DNA of 64,000 nt. Origin: Mycolicibacterium lutetiense. GTDB lineage: Bacteria > Actinomycetota > Actinomycetes > Mycobacteriales > Mycobacteriaceae. The notes below the pieces were generated by a model that had not been told where the DNA came from, ran no database searches, and saw only the letters and a program-made list of their open reading frames with translations. The translations under genes were made by a program, and so were the position numbers. Below, in pieces: positions 10,053-26,646 of this stretch. Position 1 is the stretch's first letter. Each line of letters starts with the position of its first letter. The stretch covers positions 2,108,001 through 2,172,000 of the forward strand of contig NZ_JAGIOP010000002.1 in assembly GCF_017876775.1 (NCBI RefSeq), read 5' to 3'.

Positions 10053-11378
10053 ATGCACGTAGCGATCCGATCGACACTCACTGCCGGCGTCGCGTTGGCA
10101 AGCGCCGGCGCAATCGCGGTCAGTCCGATCAGCCCGGTCCCCCTGCGCGACGCCACCGTTTCGCTACCGCATTCACTTTCGGCCCCAGTCGAACTCACCG
10201 CCCTCACCGACGCGTTTGAAGACCCGATCACGGTGTGGTCTGAAGTACTCGGGACCGCGCTCGCCAACGCGACGAAGATCGGTATCGACATGTCGGCCAA
10301 CCCTCTGCCGGTCCTGAACCAGATCATCACCAACCAGGCGGGCTACGGACAGCTCCTCATCACCTCGCTGCAATCCGCTGCCGACAGCTACACCCAATTC
10401 TTTACATCGGATGATGACTACAGGTTCAAATACTTTGCCCGCCAAGCTGCCGACTACCTCGCGGCGGGCAATGTCACCGACGCGGCAGCCGTCTTGAAGG
10501 AGGTCGTGTTCCGCCTGTTTGCCTTTGCCAATCCGCTGATCAACATCATGCAGATCCCGATCGCGATGAGCCGTAACGCTGTCAACGCGTTCGCCGCGGT
10601 GCCGGACCTGCTGATGCCCGTGGGCCTCGCGGTCCTGAATCCGGTGGAGGGTGCCATCCTTGCGGCCGGCGACAGCGCCCAGGACGTTCTCGACGCGGTC
10701 CGTGCCGGCGATCCCGCGGCGGCGTTCAGCGCGCTAGTCAACGCTCCCGCTGTGCTCACCGGCGCCATCCTGAACGGCTACCTCCATGAGACCGGCGGTG
10801 GGACATCCGGCCTGCTCAGTTGGTCGAATGCCGTGTTCAACCGCGGACTGATCCAGGGCCTGACAGTGACGCTGCCGCAGACGATCGCGAAAGCCATTGG
10901 CTGGCAGGGACCCAGGGCAGTGCCCGCGCCGGCGGCTCCCGCCGCAGACGTACCGACCGGAGTCTTGAGCCTGCCTCAAGCCGATCACGCCGATACCGCC
11001 GGCCGCGTCACGGTGGGCACCCCCACCGCGGTGAACGCGGGCAAGACCGTCACTCTGTCGGTCGCCCCGCAACGCAGCGTCTCGAGCGTCCGAACGGCAG
11101 GTATCCCAACCGAGATCGAGGCGGCTGAAGCCGGTTTCGGTCAAACAGGCCGGGTCATCAGCAGCCCGAACTCGGCCGGCGCAGAATCCGACTCGCCCGC
11201 CGCCTCGGATGCGACAGCAGACAAACAGACCGTGGCAGTGGGCCGGAAAGCATCCAAAGACCCGAAGCGATCGATCCACGGCGTGCGCCACCAGGCCAAA
11301 CAGCTAGCCAAGGACGTGAGGGGCGCCGCCAAAACACGCAACGGCAGCAGTAAACACCGCGCCGGCGCCGATAAGTAA
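10053..11378 (+). CDS. GjpA-like exported protein of the mycobacterial envelope
   Basis: A 441-residue protein. The start MHVAIRSTLTAG is chosen because it opens a signal-like hydrophobic segment and has AGAGAG just upstream; the frame is open for 36 codons more. After the leader come alanine-rich, weakly hydrophobic helices (about residues 50-290) with the pattern 'DPITVWSEVLGTALANA' and 'NPLPVLNQIITNQAGYG', then a Pro/Ala-rich stretch and a lysine/arginine-rich C-terminal tail. This resembles the mycobacterial family labelled 'outer membrane porin GjpA'; the porin role is only a family label and I see no beta-barrel. The basic tail might bind cell wall or nucleic acid (inference). Confidence 0.6.
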   Translation: MHVAIRSTLTAGVALASAGAIAVSPISPVPLRDATVSLPHSLSAPVELTALTDAFEDPITVWSEVLGTALANATKIGIDMSANPLPVLNQIITNQAGYGQLLITSLQSAADSYTQFFTSDDDYRFKYFARQAADYLAAGNVTDAAAVLKEVVFRLFAFANPLINIMQIPIAMSRNAVNAFAAVPDLLMPVGLAVLNPVEGAILAAGDSAQDVLDAVRAGDPAAAFSALVNAPAVLTGAILNGYLHETGGGTSGLLSWSNAVFNRGLIQGLTVTLPQTIAKAIGWQGPRAVPAPAAPAADVPTGVLSLPQADHADTAGRVTVGTPTAVNAGKTVTLSVAPQRSVSSVRTAGIPTEIEAAEAGFGQTGRVISSPNSAGAESDSPAASDATADKQTVAVGRKASKDPKRSIHGVRHQAKQLAKDVRGAAKTRNGSSKHRAGADK

Positions 11379-11401
11379 CCGGAGTCAGGGTCGGTCTCGC
11401 C

Positions 11402-12166
11402 CTAGGCGCTGGCTCCGTGCCGGCCGGCACCGCCGGCGAACCGGCCCGCGCCCTCGGCCGCCTCACCCGCGACCCGCTCGATGCTGGCGAATTCGAATTC
11501 CATTGCTGCCTGCTCTGATTCACCCCACTGGTGCAGCGCCGAAAGTCGATCGGCCCGCAGACACTGCTGAGGGAGCCGGGCAAGTTCGGCGGCCAGTTCC
11601 TCGGCCGCCGCACGAGCCTGCCCCGTCGGCACCACCCGGTTGGCCAGGCCGATCGCGTGGGCTTCGGCGGCGTCGACGGCGCGTCCGGTCAGGATCAGGT
11701 CCATGGCGCGGCTCTGCCCGATCAACCGGGGCAACCGGACAGTGCCCCCGTCGATCAGCGGCACCCCCCATCGGCGGCAGAACACCCCCATCACCGCGTC
11801 GTCTTCCACCACCCGCAGGTCACACCACAGCGCCAGTTCCAGACCGCCCGCCACCGCATGGCCGCTGATCGCGGCGATCACCGGCTTGGACAACACCATT
11901 CGGCTCGGCCCCATCGGCCCGGGTCCGGCGGGGTCCACCCGGTTCATGTCGGGCGTACCGAACGCCTTGAGGTCCGCTCCGGCGCAGAAGGTTCCGCCGG
12001 CGCCGGTCAGCACCGCGACGGCGGCGTCCTGGTCTGCGTCGAACTGCTCGAACGCGGCGAACAAGGCCGCGGCGGTGGGACCGTCGACCGCATTGCGAGC
12101 GTGCGGACGGTCGATGATCACTGTGGTCACCGCGCCGTTGCGTTCGACCCGGACAGCTTCGGTCAC
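11402..12166 (-). CDS. echA5: Enoyl-CoA hydratase/isomerase family protein (EchA5-like)
   Basis: A 254-residue crotonase-fold protein. The first oxyanion-hole segment is near residues 56-66 (GAGGTFCAGADLKAF) and the second at GHAVAGGLELAL. A catalytic glutamate is not evident at the usual second position (VPLIDGGTVRLPR has Asp/Gly), so the exact reaction is uncertain. The start is GTG and overlaps the preceding regulator gene by four bases (GTGA). It is the last gene of the fadE8-echA4-PaaX-like-echA5 operon, the order seen at Rv0672-Rv0675. A role in acyl-CoA breakdown is inferred. Confidence 0.85.
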   Translation of the reverse strand: MTEAVRVERNGAVTTVIIDRPHARNAVDGPTAAALFAAFEQFDADQDAAVAVLTGAGGTFCAGADLKAFGTPDMNRVDPAGPGPMGPSRMVLSKPVIAAISGHAVAGGLELALWCDLRVVEDDAVMGVFCRRWGVPLIDGGTVRLPRLIGQSRAMDLILTGRAVDAAEAHAIGLANRVVPTGQARAAAEELAAELARLPQQCLRADRLSALHQWGESEQAAMEFEFASIERVAGEAAEGAGRFAGGAGRHGASA

Positions 12167-12918
12167 GTCGCCTCCATGAGTTTGTCGTCGCGGGTCGCGA
12201 CGTATTCAGTACCGTCGCGCCGATCAACGAGTTCGGCGGCGAAGGTGTTGTAGGCCTTACGCAGATCAGCGCCCGGCCAACTGTTCGGCTGCAGCTCGTC
12301 GGGCAGCACAGGATCCGAGAGTAGGTGACGCACGATGCCCGCGGCCGCAGCGAACCGCCCAGGAACGTCCGCCGCGTCGGCCATCTCATCCAACAACTGC
12401 TCGCCGGTGCGCCGCCAGCCGGGAAGATCCCACAGCGTGACGGCCAGACCGGCCGGATCGTCGTCCCGGGTGTGCAGAACCCGCACCCGGTCGGTGATCT
12501 CCTGCGGCAACGCCTGGTCGAGATTGTCCGGGCGCATCCACACACCCTCGCGCAGTTCACCGAACCGATACTGCTGCAGGGCATTCCGGAGCGAGGCCCG
12601 GGTGCGGGCATCGGTACCGACGCTGGTGATGACCAGCGTCAGCCACTGACCGTCGTACTCACACAACCGTGGATCGATCGCGTCGTCCTGGCGACGCTGA
12701 CGGGTCAACAGCCGGTCCGACAGCCGGTAGCCATCCTCGGAGCGGACCAGGTCACCGGCACTGACCATCCGAGTCAGCGCCACCCGCAGCGTCGGTTCCT
12801 TGATATCGAAATCGGCCGTCAGCCTGATCAGCTCGGCGGCGCTCGCCCACGCCGGATGCGCGCCGAGCAGCACGCTCAGCACCACCGAGCGAGCCGCCAT
12901 CCGTTTCAGCGCGGCCAT
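12163..12918 (-). CDS. PaaX-like transcriptional regulator
   Basis: A 251-residue protein read from the ATG at 12918, one base after the echA4 stop; the longer open frame upstream lies inside echA4. The N-terminal winged helix (SVVLSVLLGAHPAWASAAELIRL ... LRVALTRMVSAGDLVRSEDGYRLS) and the following region match the PaaX family, which represses aromatic acid (phenylacetyl-CoA) breakdown until an acyl-CoA binds. It is embedded between acyl-CoA genes in the same operon, so it probably senses one of their CoA intermediates. Equivalent to Rv0674 by position. Confidence 0.8.
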   Translation of the reverse strand: MAALKRMAARSVVLSVLLGAHPAWASAAELIRLTADFDIKEPTLRVALTRMVSAGDLVRSEDGYRLSDRLLTRQRRQDDAIDPRLCEYDGQWLTLVITSVGTDARTRASLRNALQQYRFGELREGVWMRPDNLDQALPQEITDRVRVLHTRDDDPAGLAVTLWDLPGWRRTGEQLLDEMADAADVPGRFAAAAGIVRHLLSDPVLPDELQPNSWPGADLRKAYNTFAAELVDRRDGTEYVATRDDKLMEAT

Positions 12919-12919
12919 C

Positions 12920-13834
12920 TCAGACCCCGGAAGACCTGCGCCCGTAGTCACCCATCGGCTCGTCGCGGTGGCGCACTGCTTCGCGGAAACCGTGCTCAAC
13001 CGCGTCGGCGACGAATGCGTGCCCTTCGGGGGTGTGCCGCGCGATGCCGTCGAACACCGTGCTGACCATCCGACTGGTCGCCACCCCCTGCTGCTGCAAC
13101 ACGGAATTGCACGCCAGCTTGGCCATGATGAGCTGGTTGACCGGCATGGCCGCGATGCGTGCGACGAGACGTTCGGTGCGCTCGTCGAGATCGTCCGGCT
13201 CAGTTGCCTCGACGGCCAGACCCCATTCGGCGGCCTGCGCGCCCGTGATGCAATCCCCGGTGAACAGAAGACGTTTGGCGCGTTGATCCCCCAGCCGGTG
13301 CGCCCAAAGGCCGGCCGCCGGAACACCCCACACCCGCATCGGCGGGTAGCCGATCTTGGCGTCGGAAGCGGTGATCACCTGGTCGGCATGCAGCGCGATG
13401 TCGGTTCCGCCGGCGACGCAGTAGCCGTGGATCTTGACCACGGTCGGCTTGTCGGCGTGCATCAGGCTGGAGAAGCCGCGGACGAACCGGCTCATCATCT
13501 GGTAGTCGACCATCGGGTCCCACGGTTGATCCGGAAGGTGATTGACGGCCTGGGTTTGCCCGGCCAACACCGTTCCGTCGTAGCGACCTCCCCCGGCTTC
13601 ACCTGTTCCATCGGCGTAGGCAGACAGGTCGAATCCGGCACAGAAGCCCTCACCGCGACCGGATACCAGGATCACGTGGACATTGGGATCGAGGTCCGCG
13701 CGCTCGACCAGGGCCTGCAGTTCCAGTGGGGTGTCGGCGACGATCGAGTTGCCTTTTTCGGGACGGTTGAAGGTGATTCGCGCGATCCGATCGGTGACCT
13801 CATAGGTCATCGTCTTGAGCGTTTCGACGCTCAT
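12920..13834 (-). CDS. echA4: Enoyl-CoA hydratase/isomerase family protein (EchA4-like)
   Basis: A 304-residue crotonase. The start MSVETLKTM at 13834 overlaps the fadE8 stop (ATGA). The first oxyanion-hole segment is SGRGEGFCAGFDLSAYADG and the second HGYCVAGGTDIALHAD; the insert between them (QAVNHLPDQPWDPMVDYQ) is longer than in classic hydratases, so this is a divergent subfamily. It would act on a fatty acyl-CoA made by the FadE8-like dehydrogenase encoded just upstream. Operon order fits Rv0672-Rv0675. Confidence 0.88.
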   Translation of the reverse strand: MSVETLKTMTYEVTDRIARITFNRPEKGNSIVADTPLELQALVERADLDPNVHVILVSGRGEGFCAGFDLSAYADGTGEAGGGRYDGTVLAGQTQAVNHLPDQPWDPMVDYQMMSRFVRGFSSLMHADKPTVVKIHGYCVAGGTDIALHADQVITASDAKIGYPPMRVWGVPAAGLWAHRLGDQRAKRLLFTGDCITGAQAAEWGLAVEATEPDDLDERTERLVARIAAMPVNQLIMAKLACNSVLQQQGVATSRMVSTVFDGIARHTPEGHAFVADAVEHGFREAVRHRDEPMGDYGRRSSGV

Positions 13835-15459
13835 CCCTTGACCAGCGCCCGCTCGAGGATCGGGGCGAGGTCCAGCCCGGTCGGCAGGGTGCCGAACGCC
13901 TGACCCCACTGCCCGCCGAGCCGGCTGGCCAGGAACGCCTCGGCCACGGCCGGGTGTCCATGCCGCACCAGCAGCGCGCCCTGCAGTGCCAGCGAGATGT
14001 CCTCGGCGACCTTGCGGCCCCGGTAGGTGATGGTCTCCAGGTCGGTCAGGTCGTTCTGCAGCGTGGTGACGTGGTGGTCCAGGCGCGGGTCCTGCCCGGC
14101 CGTCTTGGACAGTTCGTCGAAGAGCACCTCGACGCTCTCGGGCCGGGTTGCCATGGCGCGCAAGGTATCCAGCGCGCTGACATTGCCCGAACCTTCCCAG
14201 ATACCCATCAGCGGGGCTTCCCGGTACAGGCGCGGCATGCCGGATTCCTCGACATAGCCGTTGCCGCCCAGGCATTCCATCGCCTCGGCAGCGTGCGGGG
14301 TGGCCCGCTTGCACACCCAATACTTGCCGGCGGCCAGCCCGATACGGCGCAACAACGACTCGCGCTCGTCGCCGCGCACTGCCTTGTCGGTGGCACCGGC
14401 CATCCGCATCGCCAGCATGGTCGCCGCCTCGGCCTCCACGGCCAGGTCAGCCAGCACGTTGCGCATCAACGGCTGATCGATCAGGTAGGCGCCGAACGCC
14501 TTTCGGTGCTGAGCGTGATGCACGGCGCGGCTCAGGCCGCTGCGCATACTGGTGGCGCTGCCCAGCGTGCAGTCCAGCCGGGTGAGGTTGACCATCTCGA
14601 TGATGGTCGGGACGCCGCGACCCTCCTCGCCGACCAGCCAGGCGGTGGCGTCGTCGTACTCGACCTCACTGGAGGCGTTGGCATGGTTGCCGAGCTTGTC
14701 CTTGAGCCGCTGCAGAAACATCCGGTTGCGGCTGCCGTCGGGCAGGATGCGCGGCAGGAAGAAACAGCTCAGTCCGCCCGGCGCCTGGGCGAGCACCAGG
14801 AAGATGTCGCCCATAGGTGCCGAGGTGAACCACTTGTGGCCGCGCAGCGAGTAGGTGCCGTCGCCGTTGGGGGTGGCCTCGGTGGTACCGGCGCGAACGT
14901 CGGAACCACCCTGCTTCTCGGTCATCGACATACCCGCCGTGATGCCGGCTTTCGTCGTCGCGAGCTTCAGTTCCGGGTCGTACACCCGACTGGTCAGCAG
15001 CGGCTCGTAGATCGCGGCGAGCTCCGGGTTGAACCGCAGCGCAGGCACCACGGCATAGGTCATCGAGATCGGGCAGACGTGCCCGGGTTCGACGGTCCAC
15101 ACCGACATCTTGGCGGCACGCACCACATGCGAACCCTCACGGTCATCAGCCCACGGGGCACCGTGCAGACCATGGGTGACAGCCACGTTCATCAGTTCGT
15201 GGTACGCCGGGTCGTATTCGACCTCGTCGACCCGGTGACCGTAGCGGTCGTGGGTGTGCAGCACGGGTTGGTTGCGGTCGGCGAGCTCGCCCCAGCGCTG
15301 AGCCTGGGCGCTGCCGTTGATCGCGCCGAGTTCGTGGACCTCGTCGATGCCCCACTCCCCGCCTTCGCGGATGAGAGCCTCGGCGAGCACCGGGGAGGTG
15401 GCGGGGTTGTAGCCCTCCAGCGCAGGGACCTGATTGGTGACGACGTGCGTATCGGCCAT
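13831..15459 (-). CDS. fadE8: Acyl-CoA dehydrogenase (FadE8/AidB-like)
   Basis: A 542-residue FAD-dependent acyl-CoA dehydrogenase from the ATG at 15459. It is longer than the usual 380-400 residues because of an N-terminal extension, as in the AidB-type subfamily. Visible motifs: MSMTEKQGGSDV (near residue 178, FAD-binding loop), GHKWFTSAP, the helical C-terminal domain with RKAFGAYLIDQPLMRN, and AMECLGGNGYVEESGMPRLYRE, whose Glu lies where the catalytic base region is found in the isovaleryl type. First gene of a four-gene overlapping operon. Substrate chain type is not certain. Confidence 0.9.
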   Translation of the reverse strand: MADTHVVTNQVPALEGYNPATSPVLAEALIREGGEWGIDEVHELGAINGSAQAQRWGELADRNQPVLHTHDRYGHRVDEVEYDPAYHELMNVAVTHGLHGAPWADDREGSHVVRAAKMSVWTVEPGHVCPISMTYAVVPALRFNPELAAIYEPLLTSRVYDPELKLATTKAGITAGMSMTEKQGGSDVRAGTTEATPNGDGTYSLRGHKWFTSAPMGDIFLVLAQAPGGLSCFFLPRILPDGSRNRMFLQRLKDKLGNHANASSEVEYDDATAWLVGEEGRGVPTIIEMVNLTRLDCTLGSATSMRSGLSRAVHHAQHRKAFGAYLIDQPLMRNVLADLAVEAEAATMLAMRMAGATDKAVRGDERESLLRRIGLAAGKYWVCKRATPHAAEAMECLGGNGYVEESGMPRLYREAPLMGIWEGSGNVSALDTLRAMATRPESVEVLFDELSKTAGQDPRLDHHVTTLQNDLTDLETITYRGRKVAEDISLALQGALLVRHGHPAVAEAFLASRLGGQWGQAFGTLPTGLDLAPILERALVKG

Positions 15460-15469
15460 GCACCCAGTG

Positions 15470-15503
15470 TTACAAATTCCCGACAACTGCACAATACTTG
15501 TAA
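15470..15503 (-). promoter_or_regulatory. Inverted repeat upstream of fadE8, possible operator
   Basis: TTACAA (15470-15475) and TTGTAA (15498-15503) form an inverted pair spaced by 22 bases, about 11 bases upstream of the fadE8 start, in a locally AT-rich patch. It could be the site for the PaaX-like regulator of the same operon or part of the promoter. Weak evidence. Confidence 0.35.
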
Positions 15504-15551
15504 TGATCTGGCTGAGCGATGGCCCGCAGGTGGGCGGCACCCTCCCCCCAG

Positions 15552-15599
15552 TGTCACGCTGGAGTGGCTCCCGCCCGGCAGCGCCACTCTGGCGTGACA
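15552..15599 (-). terminator. Large hairpin after the PAP2-type gene
   Basis: Two 17-base arms (TGTCACGCTGGAGTGGC and GCCACTCTGGCGTGACA) pair with two mismatches around a 14-base loop. It lies 25 bases after the stop of the PAP2-type gene and before fadE8. There is no U-run, so it may be an atypical terminator or a stabilising hairpin. Confidence 0.5.
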
Positions 15600-15624
15600 A
15601 ACCGGGTGCGGTTCAGGGGTTCAC

Positions 15625-16731
15625 TCAGGCGGGATCGAGTTCGGCGACGGCAATCGGGAGCTCGTCGTTGTCACCGGACCGTGCCGATCGCCGCGCTTCG
15701 TAACGATTCAGCGCGAACAGCACCACGCCCGCCAAGGCCCAGCCGAGCAGGATGTCGACCACATAGTGCTCGGCGGTGTACACCAGCGTGAAGGCCATGA
15801 TGAGCGGATAGGCCACCAAGAGCGGCCGCCAGCCGCGGTTCACCCGGTTCCACAAGAACACCGCGACCGCGGCGGTGAGCCCCGCATGCAGGGACGGGAT
15901 GGCCGCGACCAGGTTCACGCTGGCCTGCCCCTGGTCGATCAACGCCGTCGCGGTGTGCAGATTGAGCTTGCCCCAGCCACGGGTGACGATCCGTTCGATC
16001 CACTCGTGTGCGCCGTCGCGACTGCCCTGCATGGCGCCCAGTAGCCCTCCGTCGACGGCTTCACGCGCCGATCGGAACATGCACCGAGGTCCGGACGGGC
16101 CGCTGTCGACGTCATCGGCCGTGCACCGCGCCGCAGCCCACGGCGGCGCGGCAGGCAGCAGCGCATAGATGACCAATGCCACGAATGACAGTCCGACGAA
16201 CAACCGCACGAACCGCTTCCACTCCTCGCGGTCGCGCAGCCACAGCACACCCGCCACCACGTAGGGAAGGATGAAGAACGACATGTACACCGTGCTGATC
16301 ACGACTTCCCACCACGGCGGGTAGAGCAGTTTCAGCCGTTCCTGCAGCCACACCGTGGGCACCGTGCCGAAGAACATCCACCGATCCGCGTCGACTTGCC
16401 AGTGCCACATCGTCGGACGGCCGATCAGGTTGGCCGCCCCGCGGCTCAGGTCGTAGGCGGCCAGCACCAGAGCGAACGGCAACCAGTCACGGATGACGTA
16501 GAGCATCCGCCGCCCCTGACCGATGCTGGCTGCCAATAGGCCGGTCGCGATGTAGAGCAGCAACAATTCCCGGTTGAACGCAAAGCCGTCGGTGGCGGTG
16601 CGGTAGATGACGACGGCGGCCCACACCGTAATCGCGATATACCGCAGAATGCGCAGTCGACGGGCACGGGCTGCAGCACCCGATGGCGCGGGAGCTGTTT
16701 CGGTTACCGAGTCATCAACCGCGGTCACCAC
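15625..16731 (-). CDS. PAP2-superfamily membrane protein (AUR1/inositol-phosphate transferase type)
   Basis: A 368-residue membrane protein with a cytoplasmic leader of about 28 residues and six or more hydrophobic helices. The motifs LPAAPPW, IPSLHAG (PSxH, near residue 275) and YTAEHYVVDILLGW (with His and Asp of the third motif, near 315) match the PAP2_3/AUR1 branch, whose members move or remove phosphate-linked head groups on lipids. Start GTG at 16731 (a second GTG follows directly). It sits alone between rpoC and the fadE8 operon, where M. tuberculosis carries other genes (an endonuclease IV gene among them). Substrate unknown. Confidence 0.75.
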   Translation of the reverse strand: MVTAVDDSVTETAPAPSGAAARARRLRILRYIAITVWAAVVIYRTATDGFAFNRELLLLYIATGLLAASIGQGRRMLYVIRDWLPFALVLAAYDLSRGAANLIGRPTMWHWQVDADRWMFFGTVPTVWLQERLKLLYPPWWEVVISTVYMSFFILPYVVAGVLWLRDREEWKRFVRLFVGLSFVALVIYALLPAAPPWAAARCTADDVDSGPSGPRCMFRSAREAVDGGLLGAMQGSRDGAHEWIERIVTRGWGKLNLHTATALIDQGQASVNLVAAIPSLHAGLTAAVAVFLWNRVNRGWRPLLVAYPLIMAFTLVYTAEHYVVDILLGWALAGVVLFALNRYEARRSARSGDNDELPIAVAELDPA

Positions 16732-16863
16732 GCTGACGTTAGTTCACCTACTCGTCAGGAAGCCGTTGAAAACGGTTGATCTGCTCCCCCGCGTGTCCAC
16801 CTGTTGCACAAGAAATATCCGCGGATGCGCCATAGGTGACCACTCGCGCTCCGACCGGGACAA

Positions 16864-16898
16864 GAAAAAGCCCCCACCCAAATGGGCGGGGGCTTTTC
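16864..16898 (-). terminator. Rho-independent terminator of rpoC
   Basis: AAAAGCCCCCACCC and GGGCGGGGGCTTTT form a stem with one mismatch and a short loop, just after the rpoC stop at 16908, with an A/T flank that gives a U-run on the minus strand. Confidence 0.85.
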
Positions 16899-16907
16899 CC
16901 TGTCGAA

Positions 16908-20885
<3,978 letters not shown>

Positions 20886-20906
20886 CTAGAAATTCTCGGA
20901 CGAGAC

Positions 20907-24606
<3,700 letters not shown>

Positions 24607-24635
24607 ACGATAGCGCACGTCCGCCATTTATTCAA
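24607..24635 (-). promoter_or_regulatory. Predicted sigma-70 type promoter of rpoBC
   Basis: On the minus strand, TTGAAT (24635-24630), a 17-base spacer and TATCGT (24612-24607) fit the mycobacterial SigA consensus TTGnnn-N17-TAnnnT. Transcription would begin near 24600, leaving a leader of about 200 bases. Confidence 0.6.
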
Positions 24636-24838
24636 CGAGCATCCCTCGGCACCACACCACCACTGCATGAATCGGGTCACCCGGCGCTGGCTGGCGTCCA
24701 CTAAACCCTTCACACATGCTGCCCAACAGATTGGCCTGTCTCTGGCCGTCCGTCAAGAGGTGACGCGCGGTTCGGTGCGGCCGGACTCTCCCCACAACAC
24801 GTTCGCCGCACCTGCTGTTTGCACTGTCTGCGAATACA

Positions 24839-24870
24839 CGTCAGGCCGGACCCTTGGGCCCGGCCTGACG
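24839..24870 (-). terminator. Hairpin terminator after mceG
   Basis: An 11-bp perfect stem CGTCAGGCCGG / CCGGCCTGACG with a 10-base loop that can itself pair, ten bases after the mceG stop. The following U-run is weak. Confidence 0.75.
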
Positions 24871-24879
24871 TGATGAAAC

Positions 24880-25965
24880 TCAGCTCTGTTGAGGAACCTC
24901 GATGACCCCGGTCGGGTCGTCGTCCCCGACCGGGCGCTGGTGGCGCGCCGTCGGCTCGTCTCCGAACTCGTGCACCGCGTACTTGTGGGTGCCCTCGAGG
25001 TCGTCGAGGATCGCGGCCTGTGCAGCGGGCGGCAGGGTGTGCAGGATCTCGCGTACCCGGGCCTGACGGCGGCCCACGGCCTTGCGCTCGGGCATACCCG
25101 GGGTCGCCATCAACTGCGGCGGCACACCCTCGATCTCCTCGACACCACCGTCATGCTGGCCGGCCTCCATCATGGCCTGCTCAGCGGCCGCGGTGGCCTC
25201 GTCCTTCTCCTCCGACATACCGATCGGCCCGATCCGGCGACCGTTGAGGAACTGCTTGACGACGGGCTCCTCCGAGGTGAGCAGCACCTCGCGGGGGCCG
25301 AACATGACCAGCTGCTTGCGGAACAGCATGCCGATGTTGTCCGGCACGGTCCGGGCGATGTTGATGTTGTGCGTCACGATCAGCACTGTGGCGTCGATCT
25401 GCGCGTTGATGTCGATCAGCAGCTGGGACAGGTACGCGGTACGCACCGGGTCCAGACCGGAGTCCGGCTCGTCGCACAGGATGATCTTGGGGTCGAGCAC
25501 CAGGGCCCGAGCCAGGCCGGCGCGCTTGCGCATACCGCCGGAGATCTCGCCGGGGAACTTGTGCCCGTCATTGGGCATACCCACCAGGTCGAGCTTCTCC
25601 ATGACGATGTTGCGGATCTCGCTCTCGCTCTTCTTCGTGTGCTCACGCAACGGGAAGGCGGTGTTGTCATAGATGTTCATCGAGCCGAACAGCGCGCCGT
25701 CCTGGAACAGCACACCGAACAGCGTGCGGATCTCGTAGAGCTCCTTGGCCGAACACTCAAGGATGTTGGTGCCGTCGATGACGATGGAGCCGCGCTCTGG
25801 GCGCAGCAAGCCGATCAGAGACTTCAAGAACACCGATTTGCCGGTACCCGACGGGCCCAGCAGCACGCTGACCTCGCCCTCGGGAACCGTCAGCGTGACA
25901 TCCTCCCAAATCTTTGACGATCCAAAAGATTTGCTCAGTCCCGTCACGTCGATCTGGACGCCCAT
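24880..25965 (-). CDS. mceG: Mce-transporter ATPase (Mkl/MceG)
   Basis: A 361-residue ABC ATPase from the ATG at 25965, with GGAAGGA upstream; the longer frame is not needed. Walker A GPSGTGKS spans residues 37-44, the signature is SGGMRKR, Walker B ends in CDEPDSGLD, and a switch His follows (VTHNINI). A C-terminal extension of about 100 residues beyond the ATPase fold (ERKAVGRRQARVREILHTL ...) is characteristic of the mycobacterial protein. MceG powers the Mce lipid and cholesterol importers (MlaF role in the MCE system), whose permeases and MCE proteins are encoded elsewhere. It lies between rplL and rpoB. Confidence 0.95.
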   Translation of the reverse strand: MGVQIDVTGLSKSFGSSKIWEDVTLTVPEGEVSVLLGPSGTGKSVFLKSLIGLLRPERGSIVIDGTNILECSAKELYEIRTLFGVLFQDGALFGSMNIYDNTAFPLREHTKKSESEIRNIVMEKLDLVGMPNDGHKFPGEISGGMRKRAGLARALVLDPKIILCDEPDSGLDPVRTAYLSQLLIDINAQIDATVLIVTHNINIARTVPDNIGMLFRKQLVMFGPREVLLTSEEPVVKQFLNGRRIGPIGMSEEKDEATAAAEQAMMEAGQHDGGVEEIEGVPPQLMATPGMPERKAVGRRQARVREILHTLPPAAQAAILDDLEGTHKYAVHEFGDEPTARHQRPVGDDDPTGVIEVPQQS

Positions 25966-26116
25966 CAAAGATCCTTCCGCCTGCGGCTCACCCAACCACC
26001 TGCTGCGGCCTGTGGCTTGAGTCACCATAGCGCACGGCGCATCGCACACACAGGCATGTCTCCCAATATTCGGGAGTACCCGTGCTGCCGCCGGATCAAT
26101 CGTGCCCATGCAAGCA

Positions 26117-26152
26117 AAGAACCCCCGAATCCCTGGGGATTCGGGGGTTCTT
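26117..26152 (-). terminator. Rho-independent terminator of rplJ-rplL
   Basis: A 16-bp stem AAGAACCCCCGAATCC / GGATTCGGGGGTTCTT around a 4-base loop, 17 bases after the rplL stop. It separates rplJL from mceG. Confidence 0.92.
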
Positions 26153-26168
26153 GCGGTCCAGGTATGGA

Positions 26169-26555
26169 CTACTTGACGGTGACGCTGGCGCCGGCAGCCT
26201 CGAGCTTGCTCTTGGCGTCCTCGGCGGCCTCCTTGGTGACCTTCTCCAGCAGCGGCTTGGGAGCGCCGTCGACCAGATCCTTGGCTTCCTTCAGGCCCAG
26301 GCCGGAGACGATCTCGCGGACGACCTTGATGACGCCGATCTTCTTCTCGCCGGCACCCTCGAGGATGACGTCGAACTCCGACTGCTCCTCGGCGGCCTCG
26401 GCGGCGGCGGGGGCGCCACCGGCGGCGGCAACGGCGACCGGAGCGGCGGCGGTGACCTCGAAGACCTCTTCGAACTGCTTCACGAACTCAGAGAGCTCCA
26501 GCAGGGTCATTTCCTTGAAAGCGTCGAGCAGTTCGTCGGTGGACAGCTTGGCCAT
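26169..26555 (-). CDS. rplL: 50S ribosomal protein L7/L12
   Basis: A 128-residue stalk protein: N-terminal dimer domain (about residues 1-35), an Ala/Gly-rich hinge ([17 protein letters not shown]), and the C-terminal domain with [16 protein letters not shown] that recruits translation GTPases. The ATG has AGGAAGG upstream. It follows rplJ by 91 bases and forms with it the L10-L12 stalk unit. Confidence 0.99.
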   Translation of the reverse strand: MAKLSTDELLDAFKEMTLLELSEFVKQFEEVFEVTAAAPVAVAAAGGAPAAAEAAEEQSEFDVILEGAGEKKIGVIKVVREIVSGLGLKEAKDLVDGAPKPLLEKVTKEAAEDAKSKLEAAGASVTVK

Positions 26556-26646
26556 GTTTATGGTCCTTCCTGATTTTTCTTACAGATGGGGGGTGGTTTG
26601 TGCGGTTGCGATTGCGCAGTTCAAGCGGCGAGTGAAGCGGAAGCTT

